From contig NZ_CP060295.1 of the NCBI RefSeq assembly GCF_014302995.1, positions 5,137,501-5,201,500 of the forward strand: a stretch of DNA of 64,000 nucleotides, written 5' to 3'. Under the pieces are notes generated by a model. It searched no databases. It worked only from the letters and a program-made list of their open reading frames with translations, and was not told the DNA's origin. This document shows positions 34,978-44,398 of this stretch, piece by piece. Both the position numbers and the translations under genes were made by a program. Source of the stretch: Variovorax sp. PAMC26660. Its GTDB lineage: Bacteria; Pseudomonadota; Gammaproteobacteria; Burkholderiales; Burkholderiaceae_C. Position 1 is the stretch's first letter. Every line of letters begins with the position of its first letter.

Positions 34978-36557
34978 ACGTTGCCGACACCGCATCGCCT
35001 CCCGCCCGCGCCACGGCGCGCGAATGGACCGGCCTGGCCGTCATCGCGCTGCCGTGCATGCTCTATTCGATGGACCTCACGGTTCTGAACCTCGCGATCC
35101 CGGCGATCAGCGAAGAGCTCAAGCCCACGGCCTCGCAACTGCTGTGGATCGTCGATATCTACGGGTTCTTCGTGGCCGGCCTGCTGGTCACCATGGGCAC
35201 GCTGGGCGACCGCATCGGGCGCCGGCGCCTGTTGCTGATCGGCGCGGCGGCTTTCGGCGTGGCCTCGGTGCTGGCAGCGTTCTCGACCAGCGCCAACATG
35301 CTCATCGCCACCCGCGCGCTGCTGGGCGTAGCGGGGGCGACGCTGGCGCCGTCCACGCTCTCGCTGATCCGCAACATGTTTCTCGACCCGGCACAGCGCA
35401 CCGTGGCCATCGGCGTGTGGATTTCCAGTTACTCGGCGGGCGCTGTCATCGGCCCGGTGCTGGGCGGCGTGCTGCTGCAGTTCTTTCCGTGGGGCTCGGT
35501 GTTCCTGATCGGCGTGCCGGTGATGGTGCTGCTGCTGGTGCTCGGTCCGATGCTGCTGCCGGAGTACCGCGACCCCGATGCGGCGCGGCTCGACCTGCTC
35601 AGCGTGGCGCTGTCGCTGGCCGCGGTGCTGACCGTCATCTACGGCATCAAGCAGACGGCGGAACATGGGCCCGATGTGGTGTCGTTGCTGTCGATCGCGG
35701 TGGGTGGGGTGCTCGGCTGGGTGTTCATTCGCAGGCAGAAGCGGCTGCCGAATCCGATGATCGACCTGCGCCTGTTCAGCCTGCCGGCCTTCAGCGTCTC
35801 GCTCGGTGCCTACATGCTGGCCTGCTTCGTGATGTTCGGCATCTTTCTCTACAACGCCCAGTACCTGCAGTTGGTGCTCGGCCTGTCGCCGCTGCATGCC
35901 GGCCTGTGGAGCATGCCCAGCGCGGGCGCCTTCATCGTCGGCTCGATGGTCGTGCCGGTGTTGGCGCGGCGCATGCGGCCGGCCTTTGTCATGGGCGGCG
36001 GGCTGGCGGTGGCAGCGCTGGGTTTCGGCATGCTCGTCGTGCTCCCGGTGCAGGACGGCCTGGCGTGGATGGTGGCGAGCGCGGTCGTTTCCTCGCTAGG
36101 CCTGGCGCCGGTGTTCACGCTGGCCACCGACCTCGTGGTCGGCAGCGCGCCGCCGGAGCGCGCGGGCGTGGCCTCGGCCATCTCCGAGACCAGTTCTGAA
36201 TTCGGTGGTGCGCTGGGCATCGCCATCCTCGGCAGCATCGGCGCGGCCATCTACCGCAGCACCATGGCCGATGCCGTGCCGATGGGGTTGGCTGGCCCGG
36301 CCGAAATCGAGGCGGCGCGCAGCACGCTCGGCGGCGCCGTCGCCTTGGCAGGGCAGCTCGGCAGCGGCGCTGGCACCGAGTTGCTCGACACGGCCCGTGG
36401 CGCCTTGATGCACGGCCTGCGCCTCACCGCCGGCATCTGCGCGGCGGTGCTGCTGTTCGTGGGCGTGCTGGTGGCGGTGCGGCTGCGCGGGACCGGGGCC
36501 AGCGGCGAAGACGCGCCCAAAGTACCACCGGGTGCCGCCGCATTGCCGGAGCGCTGA
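34974..36557 (+). CDS. MFS drug-efflux transporter, DHA2/14-TM type (SmvA/QacA-like)
   Basis: A 527-residue permease with about 14 hydrophobic segments. The DHA2 signature is seen in YSMDLTVLNLAIPAISEELKP (helix 1), LLWIVDIYGFFVAGLLVTMGTLGDRIGRRRLLL (helix 2 and motif A) and SYSAGAVIGPVLGGVLLQFFPW (motif C). These pumps use proton exchange to expel cationic or lipophilic compounds. ATGA overlap with the second YCII gene argues for co-expression under the ECF42 promoter. The substrate is unknown. Confidence 0.92.
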   Translation: MNVADTASPPARATAREWTGLAVIALPCMLYSMDLTVLNLAIPAISEELKPTASQLLWIVDIYGFFVAGLLVTMGTLGDRIGRRRLLLIGAAAFGVASVLAAFSTSANMLIATRALLGVAGATLAPSTLSLIRNMFLDPAQRTVAIGVWISSYSAGAVIGPVLGGVLLQFFPWGSVFLIGVPVMVLLLVLGPMLLPEYRDPDAARLDLLSVALSLAAVLTVIYGIKQTAEHGPDVVSLLSIAVGGVLGWVFIRRQKRLPNPMIDLRLFSLPAFSVSLGAYMLACFVMFGIFLYNAQYLQLVLGLSPLHAGLWSMPSAGAFIVGSMVVPVLARRMRPAFVMGGGLAVAALGFGMLVVLPVQDGLAWMVASAVVSSLGLAPVFTLATDLVVGSAPPERAGVASAISETSSEFGGALGIAILGSIGAAIYRSTMADAVPMGLAGPAEIEAARSTLGGAVALAGQLGSGAGTELLDTARGALMHGLRLTAGICAAVLLFVGVLVAVRLRGTGASGEDAPKVPPGAAALPER

Positions 36558-36608
36558 CGAAACCCCATACTGAGGCTTCCACGACGCGATAGATCACCGG
36601 AGCCTCCC

Positions 36609-36794
36609 ATGAGCAACGAACTGCGCAAGAAGCTGCATGACCTGGCGGAACTGTCCGAGAAGACCACCGACCCGCAGACCAAGGCCATCATCGAGGCGAT
36701 CCGGCTGCAGACGGCCGTGCTGAACGAGCGGCTGTTCTCCATCGAGCTGCAGCTCGGCACGCTCACCCGGCGCATGGAAAACACGACAGACTGA
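36609..36794 (+). CDS. Small hypothetical protein
   Basis: A 61-residue, mostly helical, charged protein ([28 protein letters not shown] ...) without signal or membrane segment. I do not recognise it. The GGAG ribosome site at 36599-36602 can pair within an imperfect stem formed by GAGGCTTCC (36572-36580) and GGAGCCTC (36599-36606), which would hide it. It lies between the efflux gene and aroC on the same strand. Confidence 0.62.
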   Translation: MSNELRKKLHDLAELSEKTTDPQTKAIIEAIRLQTAVLNERLFSIELQLGTLTRRMENTTD

Positions 36795-36826
36795 GTGGCA
36801 GCCCCTTTGTGGGGATAATCCCCGCC

Positions 36827-37939
36827 ATGAGCGGCAACACCTTCGGAACACTCTTCGCAGTCACCAATTTCGGCGAGTCGCATGGCCCGGCCATCGGCTG
36901 CGTCATCGATGGCTGCCCACCGGGCATGGCACTGAGCGAGGCCGACATCCAGGGCGACCTGGACCGTCGACGCCCCGGCACCAGCCGCCACGTGACCCAA
37001 CGGCAGGAAGCCGATGTCGTGCAGATCCTGTCCGGCGTGTACGAGGGCAAGACCACCGGCACCCCGATCGCACTGCTGATCCAGAACACCGACCAGCGCA
37101 GCAAGGACTACGGGCAGATCGCCCAGCAGTTCCGCCCCGGCCACGCCGACTTCACCTACTGGAAGAAGTACGGCATCCGCGATCCACGCGGCGGCGGCCG
37201 TTCTTCAGCTCGGCTGACGGCGCCCATGGTGGCGGCCGGCGCGGTCGCCAAGAAATGGCTGGCCGAAAAATACGGCATGGTGTTCCGTGGCTGCATGACG
37301 CAGATCGGCGAGATCACCATTCCCTTCGAGAGTTGGGAGCACGTGCCCCACAACCCCTTCTTCGCCCCCATCGCCGATGTGAGCGAACTCGAGGCCTACA
37401 TGGACCGCCTGCGCAAGGCCGGAGATTCGTGCGGCGCGCGCATCCGCGTCACCGCGACGAACGTGCCCGTCGGCCTGGGCGAGCCGCTGTTCGACAAGCT
37501 CGACGCCGAGATCGCCTACGCGATGATGGGCATCAACGCGGTGAAGGCGGTCGAAATCGGCGCCGGCTGGGACAGCGTCACGCAGCGCGGCACCACGCAC
37601 GGCGACTCGATCACGCCGACCGGCTTCGTCACCAACAACGCCGGCGGCATCCTCGGCGGCATCAGCTCGGGGCAAGACCTCGAGGTGAGCATCGCGATCA
37701 AGCCCACCAGCTCGATCATCAGCCCGCGCCAGTCCATCGACATCCACAACAAACCGGTCGAGGTGGTCACGAAGGGCCGTCACGATCCGTGCGTCGGCAT
37801 CCGTGCCACGCCCATCGCCGAGGCCATGCTGGCGCTGGTGGTCATCGAGCACGTGCTGCGCAACCGCGCGCAGTGCGGTGACACGCAGACCGACGCACAA
37901 AAGACCGAAGCCTCGTCGCCCCAGGCGTCTTTCCTCTAG
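36827..37939 (+). CDS. aroC: Chorismate synthase
   Basis: A 370-residue enzyme that converts EPSP to chorismate with reduced FMN, the last step of the shikimate pathway. Family segments are [23 protein letters not shown] at the N-terminus, [36 protein letters not shown] and [21 protein letters not shown]. The ATG at 36827 is preferred. A GATAAT at 36814-36819 lies 7 bp before the ATG, and CCCC/GGGG/CCCC runs at 36802-36823 can form two mutually exclusive hairpins, so the transcript may be nearly leaderless. The stop overlaps the next start by 1 bp. Confidence 0.96.
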   Translation: MSGNTFGTLFAVTNFGESHGPAIGCVIDGCPPGMALSEADIQGDLDRRRPGTSRHVTQRQEADVVQILSGVYEGKTTGTPIALLIQNTDQRSKDYGQIAQQFRPGHADFTYWKKYGIRDPRGGGRSSARLTAPMVAAGAVAKKWLAEKYGMVFRGCMTQIGEITIPFESWEHVPHNPFFAPIADVSELEAYMDRLRKAGDSCGARIRVTATNVPVGLGEPLFDKLDAEIAYAMMGINAVKAVEIGAGWDSVTQRGTTHGDSITPTGFVTNNAGGILGGISSGQDLEVSIAIKPTSSIISPRQSIDIHNKPVEVVTKGRHDPCVGIRATPIAEAMLALVVIEHVLRNRAQCGDTQTDAQKTEASSPQASFL

Positions 37940-39132
37940 TGTCCGCCCCGCCACCAGTGGCCGCCGGACGCGGCCACCTGTTGGCATTCGCTGGTCTGTC
38001 GGCCAGCTATTTCGCGCACATCGGTTTCTTCAACCCCTACCTGCCGCTGTGGCTCAAGGACCTGGGGCTGCCGATCTTCACCATCAGCCTGCTGGCCTCG
38101 GTCCAGTCGATCACGCGGGTGTTCGCGCCCTATGCCTGGGGCGCGCTCAGCGATCACACCGGGCAGCGCGTGAAGCTGCTGCGCTTCAGCGCGGCGGTGG
38201 CGCTGGCCAGTTCCTTCGGCCTGTGGTGGCACGGCGGTGCATGGTGGCTCGCCTTGGTGCTGCTCGTGATGTTCACCCACACCAGCTCGATGATGTCGCT
38301 CACCGAAGCGGCCATGGCGCAACTGGTGGCTGGCGACTGGGGCCGCTACGGGCGCATTCGGCTGTGCGGCTCGGCCGGTTTCCTCGTCACAGTGTTCGTC
38401 GCGGGTGAATGGTTCGAGCGCTTCGGCATGAAGCACTTTCCGTTCTGGGCGGCCGGCACGCTGGCCATCGTGCTGATCGCGACGATGAAGCTGCCCGATC
38501 TGCGCGAACCGCCGGCGGCGCACGATGCCGTCAAGATGCCTATCGGGCCGGTGATGCGCAACCCGGTGGTGCGGTGGTTCTTTGCGGCCCTGTTCTTCCA
38601 GGTGATGTCGCACTTCTCGGTGTACGCCTTCTTCTCGCTTTATCTGGATTCGATCGGCTACGGCAAAAGCACCATCGGTTTGCTGTGGGCGCTGTCGGTG
38701 GTGGCAGAGATCGTCTGGTTCTTCCTGCAGGGCCGGCTCATCGGCCTGCTGCCGATGCCGCACTGGATGCTGCTGTGCGGCGTTGCCGCCGTTGCGCGGC
38801 TGGGCCTGACGGCGGGGCTGGGCGGCTTCATCGCAGCGCTGATCGTGGCCCAATGGCTCCATGCGTTGAGCTTCGCGGCGCATCACACGACCTGCATCGC
38901 CATGGTGTCGCGCCGCTTCCCCGGCCAGTTGCGCGGGCGAGGGCAGGCGCTGTTCACGGTGATCGGCTACGGCTTCGGCGGTGTGCTGGGCGTGCTGCTC
39001 GGCGGGGCCGTGGCGCAGGAGTTCGGGTATCGGACCATGTTCGCGCTGGCTGCGGTGCTCGCGGTGGTGGGCAGCCTGTGCGCTTGGCGGGTGGTGACGC
39101 TCGACAGGCAGGAGCGCGAGAGCCGGGGCTGA
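37939..39132 (+). CDS. MFS transporter, 3-phenylpropionate/HcaT-LacY-like family
   Basis: A 397-residue permease with about 12 membrane segments. The N-terminal GLSASYFAHIGFFNPYLPLWLKDLGLPIFTISLLASVQSITRVFAP and the motif A-like WGALSDHTGQRVKLLR match the HcaT/LacY-type MFS_1_like proteins. The start is a GTG whose first base is the last base of the aroC stop, an extreme overlap. The transported solute is unknown; an aromatic acid is possible but not shown. Confidence 0.85.
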   Translation: MSAPPPVAAGRGHLLAFAGLSASYFAHIGFFNPYLPLWLKDLGLPIFTISLLASVQSITRVFAPYAWGALSDHTGQRVKLLRFSAAVALASSFGLWWHGGAWWLALVLLVMFTHTSSMMSLTEAAMAQLVAGDWGRYGRIRLCGSAGFLVTVFVAGEWFERFGMKHFPFWAAGTLAIVLIATMKLPDLREPPAAHDAVKMPIGPVMRNPVVRWFFAALFFQVMSHFSVYAFFSLYLDSIGYGKSTIGLLWALSVVAEIVWFFLQGRLIGLLPMPHWMLLCGVAAVARLGLTAGLGGFIAALIVAQWLHALSFAAHHTTCIAMVSRRFPGQLRGRGQALFTVIGYGFGGVLGVLLGGAVAQEFGYRTMFALAAVLAVVGSLCAWRVVTLDRQERESRG

Positions 39133-39159
39133 CCGCAGGCGGTTGCCCCGGGCACAGAT

Positions 39160-40812
39160 CTATTTCTTCCCGGCCTTGCCCGGCTTCTTGCTCTTGGCTG
39201 CTCCGCCGCCCTTGGCCGCGCGCCCACCCCCGTCCTCCTTCTCGAACAACGCAAAGTACTCCGACGCCAGCTTGCGCAGCGAGCGCCCGATGTTCGCGTA
39301 GTCGTATTCGTTGAGGTTGGCCAGCGACACGCGGCCTGACGCGTGCTTCCCGCCGAAGCCGCGTCCCGGCAGCAGCACGATGCTTGTTTCCTCTGCGATG
39401 CGGAACAGCGCTTCGTTCGGCTGCAGCTTGGTCACGATCCATTTGCCAAAGCGCTCGCCGTGCATCTGCGTGGCGATGTCCTGCAGGTCGAGCAGGTGGT
39501 AGTAGCTCACCGAGTTCGGGTCGACCTCCAGCGGCAGGCCCAGTTCGCGGTACAGCGCTTCCTTGCGGCGCAGGACGATGTGCTTCATCGATTTCTTGTA
39601 GGCGTCCGGCTCGTCCATCAGGCAGAACAGCGAGAACATCACCATCTGCGCCTGCACCGGCGTGGAAAGCCCGGCCGTGTGGTTGAGCGCCACGGTGCGG
39701 CTGTCGGCCACCAGCCGGTCGATGAACTTCAGCTTGCGCGGCTCGGTGGTGATGGAGCTGTAGCGCGCGTCGAGTTCCTTCAGCTTGGCTTCGGAAAGCG
39801 CCGCGATCTGGCGGTCGAGGATGTTGTCCTCATGCGTGGCCACCACGCCCATGCGCCAGCCGGTGGCGCCGAAGTACTTGGAGAACGAATACACCAGGAT
39901 GGTGTTGTTCGGACAGATCGCGAACAGCGAGCGGAAGTTGTCCGCGAAGGTGCCGTACACATCGTCCGTCAGGATGATGAGGTCGGGCCGCTGCTTCACG
40001 ATGTCGGCGATGTAGCCCAGCACCTCGTCGTTGATCTTCACCGAGGGCGGGTTGCTCGGGTTGCACAGGAAAAAGGCCTTGACCTTCGGGTCGAGCAGCT
40101 TCTGCAGTTCCTTCTTGGTGAACTGCCAGTTGTTTTCCGGCGGCGCATCGATCAGCGCCTCGATCAACTGGTAGTCGTTGAGGTGCGGAATCTCGATGTA
40201 CGGCGTGAAGATCGGCATGCCCAGCGCGATGGTGTCGCCGGGCTGCAGCAGGTGGTTTTCGCGCAGGCTGTTGAACAGGTAGGTCATGGCGGCGGTGCCG
40301 CCCTCGACCGCGTACATGTCGAACTTGCCCACGAAGGGGTGCGTGCCGATCATCTCCTTGTGGATGTACTGCCCCACGATGATCTCGGACAGGCGCAGCA
40401 TGCGGTCGGGCACCGGGTAGTTGCAGCCGAGGATGGCCTCGCACATCTCGTAGATGAAATCGCCGGCCGACAGGCCGAGCTGGTCGCGCACATACGAGAC
40501 GGCCGCCTCGATGAAGCGCGTGCCCGGCTCACCCGCATGCGACTTGGCAAAAATCTCGAAGCGCGACTCGATGCCTTCGCGCTGCGGAAACCCGCCCACG
40601 CCCTCCATGTAGATGTACGAGCGCTCGCTCTCGGTCATTGCGAACAGCCCGAACTGGAAGAAGCCGTGCCGCGGCGTGGTCGCCAGGAAGTTCGGGTTGC
40701 CGCGCCCCGCATTGAGCATGAGGCGGTCGCTCTGCTTGGCGACCTGGATCAGGGCATCCTTCAGTTCGAAGGGGCTCAGTCCGCCGAGTTTTTTCACGTC
40801 GCTGAAGTCCAT
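39160..40812 (-). CDS. aspD: Bifunctional aspartate transaminase/aspartate 4-decarboxylase
   Basis: A 550-residue PLP enzyme of the AsdA/AspD type, which converts aspartate to alanine and CO2. Seen are GRGNPNF at 37-43, the PLP lysine Lys312 in VYSFSKYFGATGWRMG, and HASGRVSLANLNEYDY near the end. The last 25 residues are a Lys/Gly/Ala-rich tail (residues about 525-550). The decarboxylation consumes an intracellular proton, and exchange of aspartate for alanine by AspT yields a proton-motive force. Two aspT genes lie directly upstream in the same operon. Confidence 0.95.
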   Translation of the reverse strand: MDFSDVKKLGGLSPFELKDALIQVAKQSDRLMLNAGRGNPNFLATTPRHGFFQFGLFAMTESERSYIYMEGVGGFPQREGIESRFEIFAKSHAGEPGTRFIEAAVSYVRDQLGLSAGDFIYEMCEAILGCNYPVPDRMLRLSEIIVGQYIHKEMIGTHPFVGKFDMYAVEGGTAAMTYLFNSLRENHLLQPGDTIALGMPIFTPYIEIPHLNDYQLIEALIDAPPENNWQFTKKELQKLLDPKVKAFFLCNPSNPPSVKINDEVLGYIADIVKQRPDLIILTDDVYGTFADNFRSLFAICPNNTILVYSFSKYFGATGWRMGVVATHEDNILDRQIAALSEAKLKELDARYSSITTEPRKLKFIDRLVADSRTVALNHTAGLSTPVQAQMVMFSLFCLMDEPDAYKKSMKHIVLRRKEALYRELGLPLEVDPNSVSYYHLLDLQDIATQMHGERFGKWIVTKLQPNEALFRIAEETSIVLLPGRGFGGKHASGRVSLANLNEYDYANIGRSLRKLASEYFALFEKEDGGGRAAKGGGAAKSKKPGKAGKK

Positions 40813-40866
40813 TGCAAAGCTCCTGGTTGAGGAAAAAAAGAGAAAGGAAGCGGCCGCGTGCCGCGC

Positions 40867-42555
40867 TCAGACGAGCGCGACGATCAACGGGCCGAGCAGG
40901 GTGAGGAACACATTCGCCAGCGCATAGGTGATGGCAAACGGCACGGTGGGCGTGGTGTTCTCCGCCTTGTCGAGCACTTCGCCGAAGGCCGGGTTGGCGC
41001 TGCGCGAACCGCTCAGCGCGCCCGCGAAGATGGCCGTGTTGCTGTAGCGCAGCACGTAGCGGCCGAACAGCATGGTCAGCAGCATCGGCACGATGGTCAC
41101 CACCACGCCCACGCCGAAGATGGTCAGGCCCAGTTGCTTGATCGTCTCCACCGCCTGCAGGCCCGAAGACAGGCCCACCACCACGACGAAGCCCGCAAGG
41201 CCCAGGTCTTTCAGCAACTGCACCGCGCTCGGCGGCAGTGCGCCGAAGGTCTGGCGCTTGGCGCGATACCAGCCGAAGAGCAGGCCCGACAGCAGTGCGC
41301 CGCCACCGGCACCCAGCGTCAGCGGGATGTTGCCGACCTTCACGCTCAGCAGGCCGACCAGCAGCCCCACCACCAGTCCCGCGCCCAGGTACACGAAGTC
41401 GGTCTTGGCACTCGGCACGATCACGTCGCCGATGATGGCGGCCACGCGCTTCACATCCTGCTCGGCACCGAAGATCGACACCAGGTCGCCGGTCTGCACC
41501 ACGGTGTCGGGCTGCATCGGCAGCACCTTGCCCATGCGGCTCAGCCCCGTCACGAAGATGCCGTGGCGCACGCCGCCGGCGGTGGTTTTGCGGATCTCGT
41601 CTACCGTCTTGTGGTCGAACTGCTTGTTGGTCAGCACGATCTCGCGCTTTTGCAGGGTGAGTTCCATGCCGTCGACCGCGTAGACCTCTTTCCCCAGCAG
41701 CGGGGCACTGCCCACCACCGCATCGCGCCGGCCGACCGCGAGCACGATGTCGCCCTGGTGCAGCATCAGCTCGGGGCTGACCTCGATGAACTTGCCGCCG
41801 CGCTTCACGCGCTCGATGGTGATGGTGGTCGCCGGGTTCTGGTTCTCGATGTCGGCCACCGTGCGCTTCGGATCGCTCGTCAGTTCGTAGATGCGGCCGA
41901 CCAGCGAGGGCGCCGCTTCTTCCTGGTCGGGGCCCAGCACCTTCACGCCGGCCTGCATGGCCGTCTCGGCCGCGATGGCGTCGTCGCGGATGGTTCGGCC
42001 CATCAGCTTGGGCAGGATGTTGACGCACACGATGATGGCGCCGAAGGAGCCGAACACATAGGTCACCGCATAGCCGATGGCCACGTTGCTCTGCAGCCGC
42101 GCTGTTTCGGCCGCCGCGAGCCCGAGCTTGCCGATGGCATCGCTGGCCGTGCCGATGATGGCCGACTGCGTCAGGCCACCCGCCGCCACGCCCGCCGCCA
42201 GGCCCTTGTCGAGCCCGACCAGCTTGGCCATGATCACCACGGTCGCCAGGCCGGTCGCCGCCATCACCGCGGCCAGGATGATCTCTTTGACCGACTGCCT
42301 GCCGAGCGAGCTGAAGAACTGCGGCCCGCTCTCGAAGCCCACCGCATAGATGAAGAGGGCGAACAGCACGGCCTTCACGCCGCCGTCGACGTGCACGCCC
42401 ACCTGGCTCACGATCACCGCCACCAGCAGCGAGCCCGCCACGCCGCCGAGCTGGAATTTGCCGAACTTGATCTTGCCTATCCAGTAGCCGACCGCCAGCG
42501 AAAGAAAGAGCGCCATCTCTGGCGACTTCTTGAAGAGTTCATGCAGCCATTCCAT
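40867..42555 (-). CDS. aspT: Aspartate:alanine exchanger AspT, copy 1
   Basis: A 562-residue AAE-family transporter: N-terminal membrane half (SPEMALFLSLAVGYWIGKIKFGKFQLGG), central cytosolic RCK/TrkA_C-like domains (about residues 200-375), and a second membrane half ending LLGPLIVALV. It exchanges external aspartate for internal alanine. Ribosome site AAGGA lies 10 bp before the ATG. The substrate-region segment reads AGGLTQSAIIGTASDAI, slightly different from copy 2. It is 54 bp ahead of aspD on the same transcript. Confidence 0.92.
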   Translation of the reverse strand: MEWLHELFKKSPEMALFLSLAVGYWIGKIKFGKFQLGGVAGSLLVAVIVSQVGVHVDGGVKAVLFALFIYAVGFESGPQFFSSLGRQSVKEIILAAVMAATGLATVVIMAKLVGLDKGLAAGVAAGGLTQSAIIGTASDAIGKLGLAAAETARLQSNVAIGYAVTYVFGSFGAIIVCVNILPKLMGRTIRDDAIAAETAMQAGVKVLGPDQEEAAPSLVGRIYELTSDPKRTVADIENQNPATTITIERVKRGGKFIEVSPELMLHQGDIVLAVGRRDAVVGSAPLLGKEVYAVDGMELTLQKREIVLTNKQFDHKTVDEIRKTTAGGVRHGIFVTGLSRMGKVLPMQPDTVVQTGDLVSIFGAEQDVKRVAAIIGDVIVPSAKTDFVYLGAGLVVGLLVGLLSVKVGNIPLTLGAGGGALLSGLLFGWYRAKRQTFGALPPSAVQLLKDLGLAGFVVVVGLSSGLQAVETIKQLGLTIFGVGVVVTIVPMLLTMLFGRYVLRYSNTAIFAGALSGSRSANPAFGEVLDKAENTTPTVPFAITYALANVFLTLLGPLIVALV

Positions 42556-42585
42556 AGGTCAATGTCCTTTCAGGTTTTCGTTTTT

Positions 42586-42702
42586 CTCCCTCCCCTTTCG
42601 GGGGCGGGTTGGGGTGGGGGCACGACGGCCATCGATTGAGCGCCGCCGTGTTGCAAGCGCCGCTTGCCCCCATCCCAGTCTTCCCCCGGGAGGGGAAGGA
42701 GC
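42586..42702. repeat. Imperfect inverted-repeat element between the two aspT genes
   Basis: Two 37-nt arms, starting CTCCCTCCCCTTTCGGGGGC at 42586 and ending GGGAGGGGAAGGAG near 42702, are complementary at about 29 of 37 positions. All but one mismatch are transitions that would still pair as G-U in RNA. A central 15-nt hairpin GCAAGCGCCGCTTGC sits at about 42652-42666. It lies in the 154-bp gap within the asp operon. It looks like a second REP-like family, distinct from the 250-bp composite. Confidence 0.6.
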
Positions 42703-42709
42703 CAATCCC

Positions 42710-44398
42710 TTACTTCGCCGCATGCACCACCCCCGCCAGCGCCACGATCAACGGGCCCATCAGCGGCAGCACCACATTCGAGATGGCATAGGTGATCGTG
42801 TAGCCGAGCAGCGGCGTGGCATTGCCGGCAGCGTTCTGCACCGCGCTGAGCGCAGGCGTGCTGCATTGCTGGCCGGCAATGGCGCCGAGCAGCACCGGCG
42901 CTTCGAGCTTGAGCAGCCGGTGGCCGACGAAGAGCGAAATGGTTGCCGGCACCACCGCGACGGCCACGCCGACCAGCGGCAGCGCGATGCCGAACTTCTT
43001 GATCAACGACAGCGCCTGCGGCCCCGAGGCCAGGCCGACGCAGGCGATGAAGGTGGCCAGGCCCAGGTCTTTCATCAGCGCGAGCGCATCCGGCGGCACG
43101 CTCAGGCGGTGCGGGTTCTTTGCCTGATACCAGCCGAAGGCCAGGCCGGTAAGCAGCGCGCCGCCGCCGGTGCCGAGCGAGAACGGAATGCCGCCGAGCT
43201 TGACGCTGAAGCCGCCGATGAACACGCCGAGCAGGATGCCCATGGCCGCGAAGCTGATGTTGCTGCGCGTGGAAACGACCACGCGGTCGCCGACCAGCGG
43301 CAGCGCCTTGTTCATGTCGGGCACGGGCGCATAGAGCTTGAGCACGTCGCCGCGCTGCAGCTTCACGTCGTGCAGCAGCGGCATGACGTTGCCATCGCGT
43401 GCCAGGCCCACGATCTGCACGGCAGGCGGCAGGGCCGCGTCCAGCACGCGCAGTTCGCGGCCGAACCATTCGCGCCGGTTGACCACGACCTCGGTGGTCT
43501 CCACGACCGCATCGAAGGCCGTGGTGTCTGCGAACTCGCGGCCCAGCAACTCGGCCACGTTGACCAGCGCGGCGCGGCGTCCGATGGCCAGCACCTGGTC
43601 GAAGGCCTGCAGCCGCAGCGTGGGCTCGACCGCGAGGCTCTGGCCGCGCCGCATCACGCGCTCGATGTGGGCCTGCCCACCGAAGATGGTCGTGAGTTCG
43701 CCGACCGTGCGGCCCCGGCCCACCGTGACCTGGAACACGCGGCCCACCATCTCGGGCGTGGCGCTGGCCGCGTCCGGATCGTCGCCGCCACCGCCCATCG
43801 TCTTCCAGAGCTTGTCGGCCTCGGCGCGCAGGTCGACGCGCAGCAGCAGCGGAAAGACCTGGCTCGTGACGACCACGATGGCGATCAGGCCAAACACATA
43901 GGTGATGGAATAAGCCGTGACCACATTGGCCTGCAACTGCTGGATGTCCGACAGCGGCAGGGCCAGCTTGGAGATGGCGTCGGTCGCCGTGCCCACCACC
44001 GCCGATTCGGTCGCGGCCCCGGCCATCAGGCCCGCAGCGGTGCCTTGGTCGAGCGACAGCAAGAAGGTGGCGCCCAGCACCAGCGCGAGCACCACGACGA
44101 CTTCGACAAGACACAGCAACCCGAGCCGCAAACCCTTGGCATCGAGGTTGGCAAAGAACTGCGGGCCGCCTGCGTAGCCGAGCGCGAAGATGAAGAGCAT
44201 GAAGAACACGTTCTTCACGCTGTCGTCGAGCGTGATGCCCAACTGGCCGACAACGAGCGAGGCAATCAGCGTGCCGCAGATGCCGCCGAGTTGGATGGGC
44301 CCGAAGCGGATCTGGCCCACGGCATAGCCGATGGCGAGCACGAGGAAGAGCGCTATTTCGGGCTGGCTTTTCAGTATTCCGGTCAGATCACCGATCAC
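42710..44398 (-). CDS. Aspartate:alanine exchanger AspT-like, copy 2
   Basis: A 562-residue paralogue of the neighbouring AspT, equal in length, with the same layout: membrane half (SQPEIALFLVLAIGYAVGQIRFGPIQLGG), RCK-like middle, membrane half ending LPLMGPLIVALAGVVHAAK. The start is a GTG at 44398 behind AGAGGA (7-bp spacing); no ATG fits. It carries AGAATESAVVGTATDAI where copy 1 has AGGLTQSAIIGTASDAI. It may form a heterodimer with copy 1 or move a different substrate. Confidence 0.88.
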   Translation of the reverse strand: MIGDLTGILKSQPEIALFLVLAIGYAVGQIRFGPIQLGGICGTLIASLVVGQLGITLDDSVKNVFFMLFIFALGYAGGPQFFANLDAKGLRLGLLCLVEVVVVLALVLGATFLLSLDQGTAAGLMAGAATESAVVGTATDAISKLALPLSDIQQLQANVVTAYSITYVFGLIAIVVVTSQVFPLLLRVDLRAEADKLWKTMGGGGDDPDAASATPEMVGRVFQVTVGRGRTVGELTTIFGGQAHIERVMRRGQSLAVEPTLRLQAFDQVLAIGRRAALVNVAELLGREFADTTAFDAVVETTEVVVNRREWFGRELRVLDAALPPAVQIVGLARDGNVMPLLHDVKLQRGDVLKLYAPVPDMNKALPLVGDRVVVSTRSNISFAAMGILLGVFIGGFSVKLGGIPFSLGTGGGALLTGLAFGWYQAKNPHRLSVPPDALALMKDLGLATFIACVGLASGPQALSLIKKFGIALPLVGVAVAVVPATISLFVGHRLLKLEAPVLLGAIAGQQCSTPALSAVQNAAGNATPLLGYTITYAISNVVLPLMGPLIVALAGVVHAAK

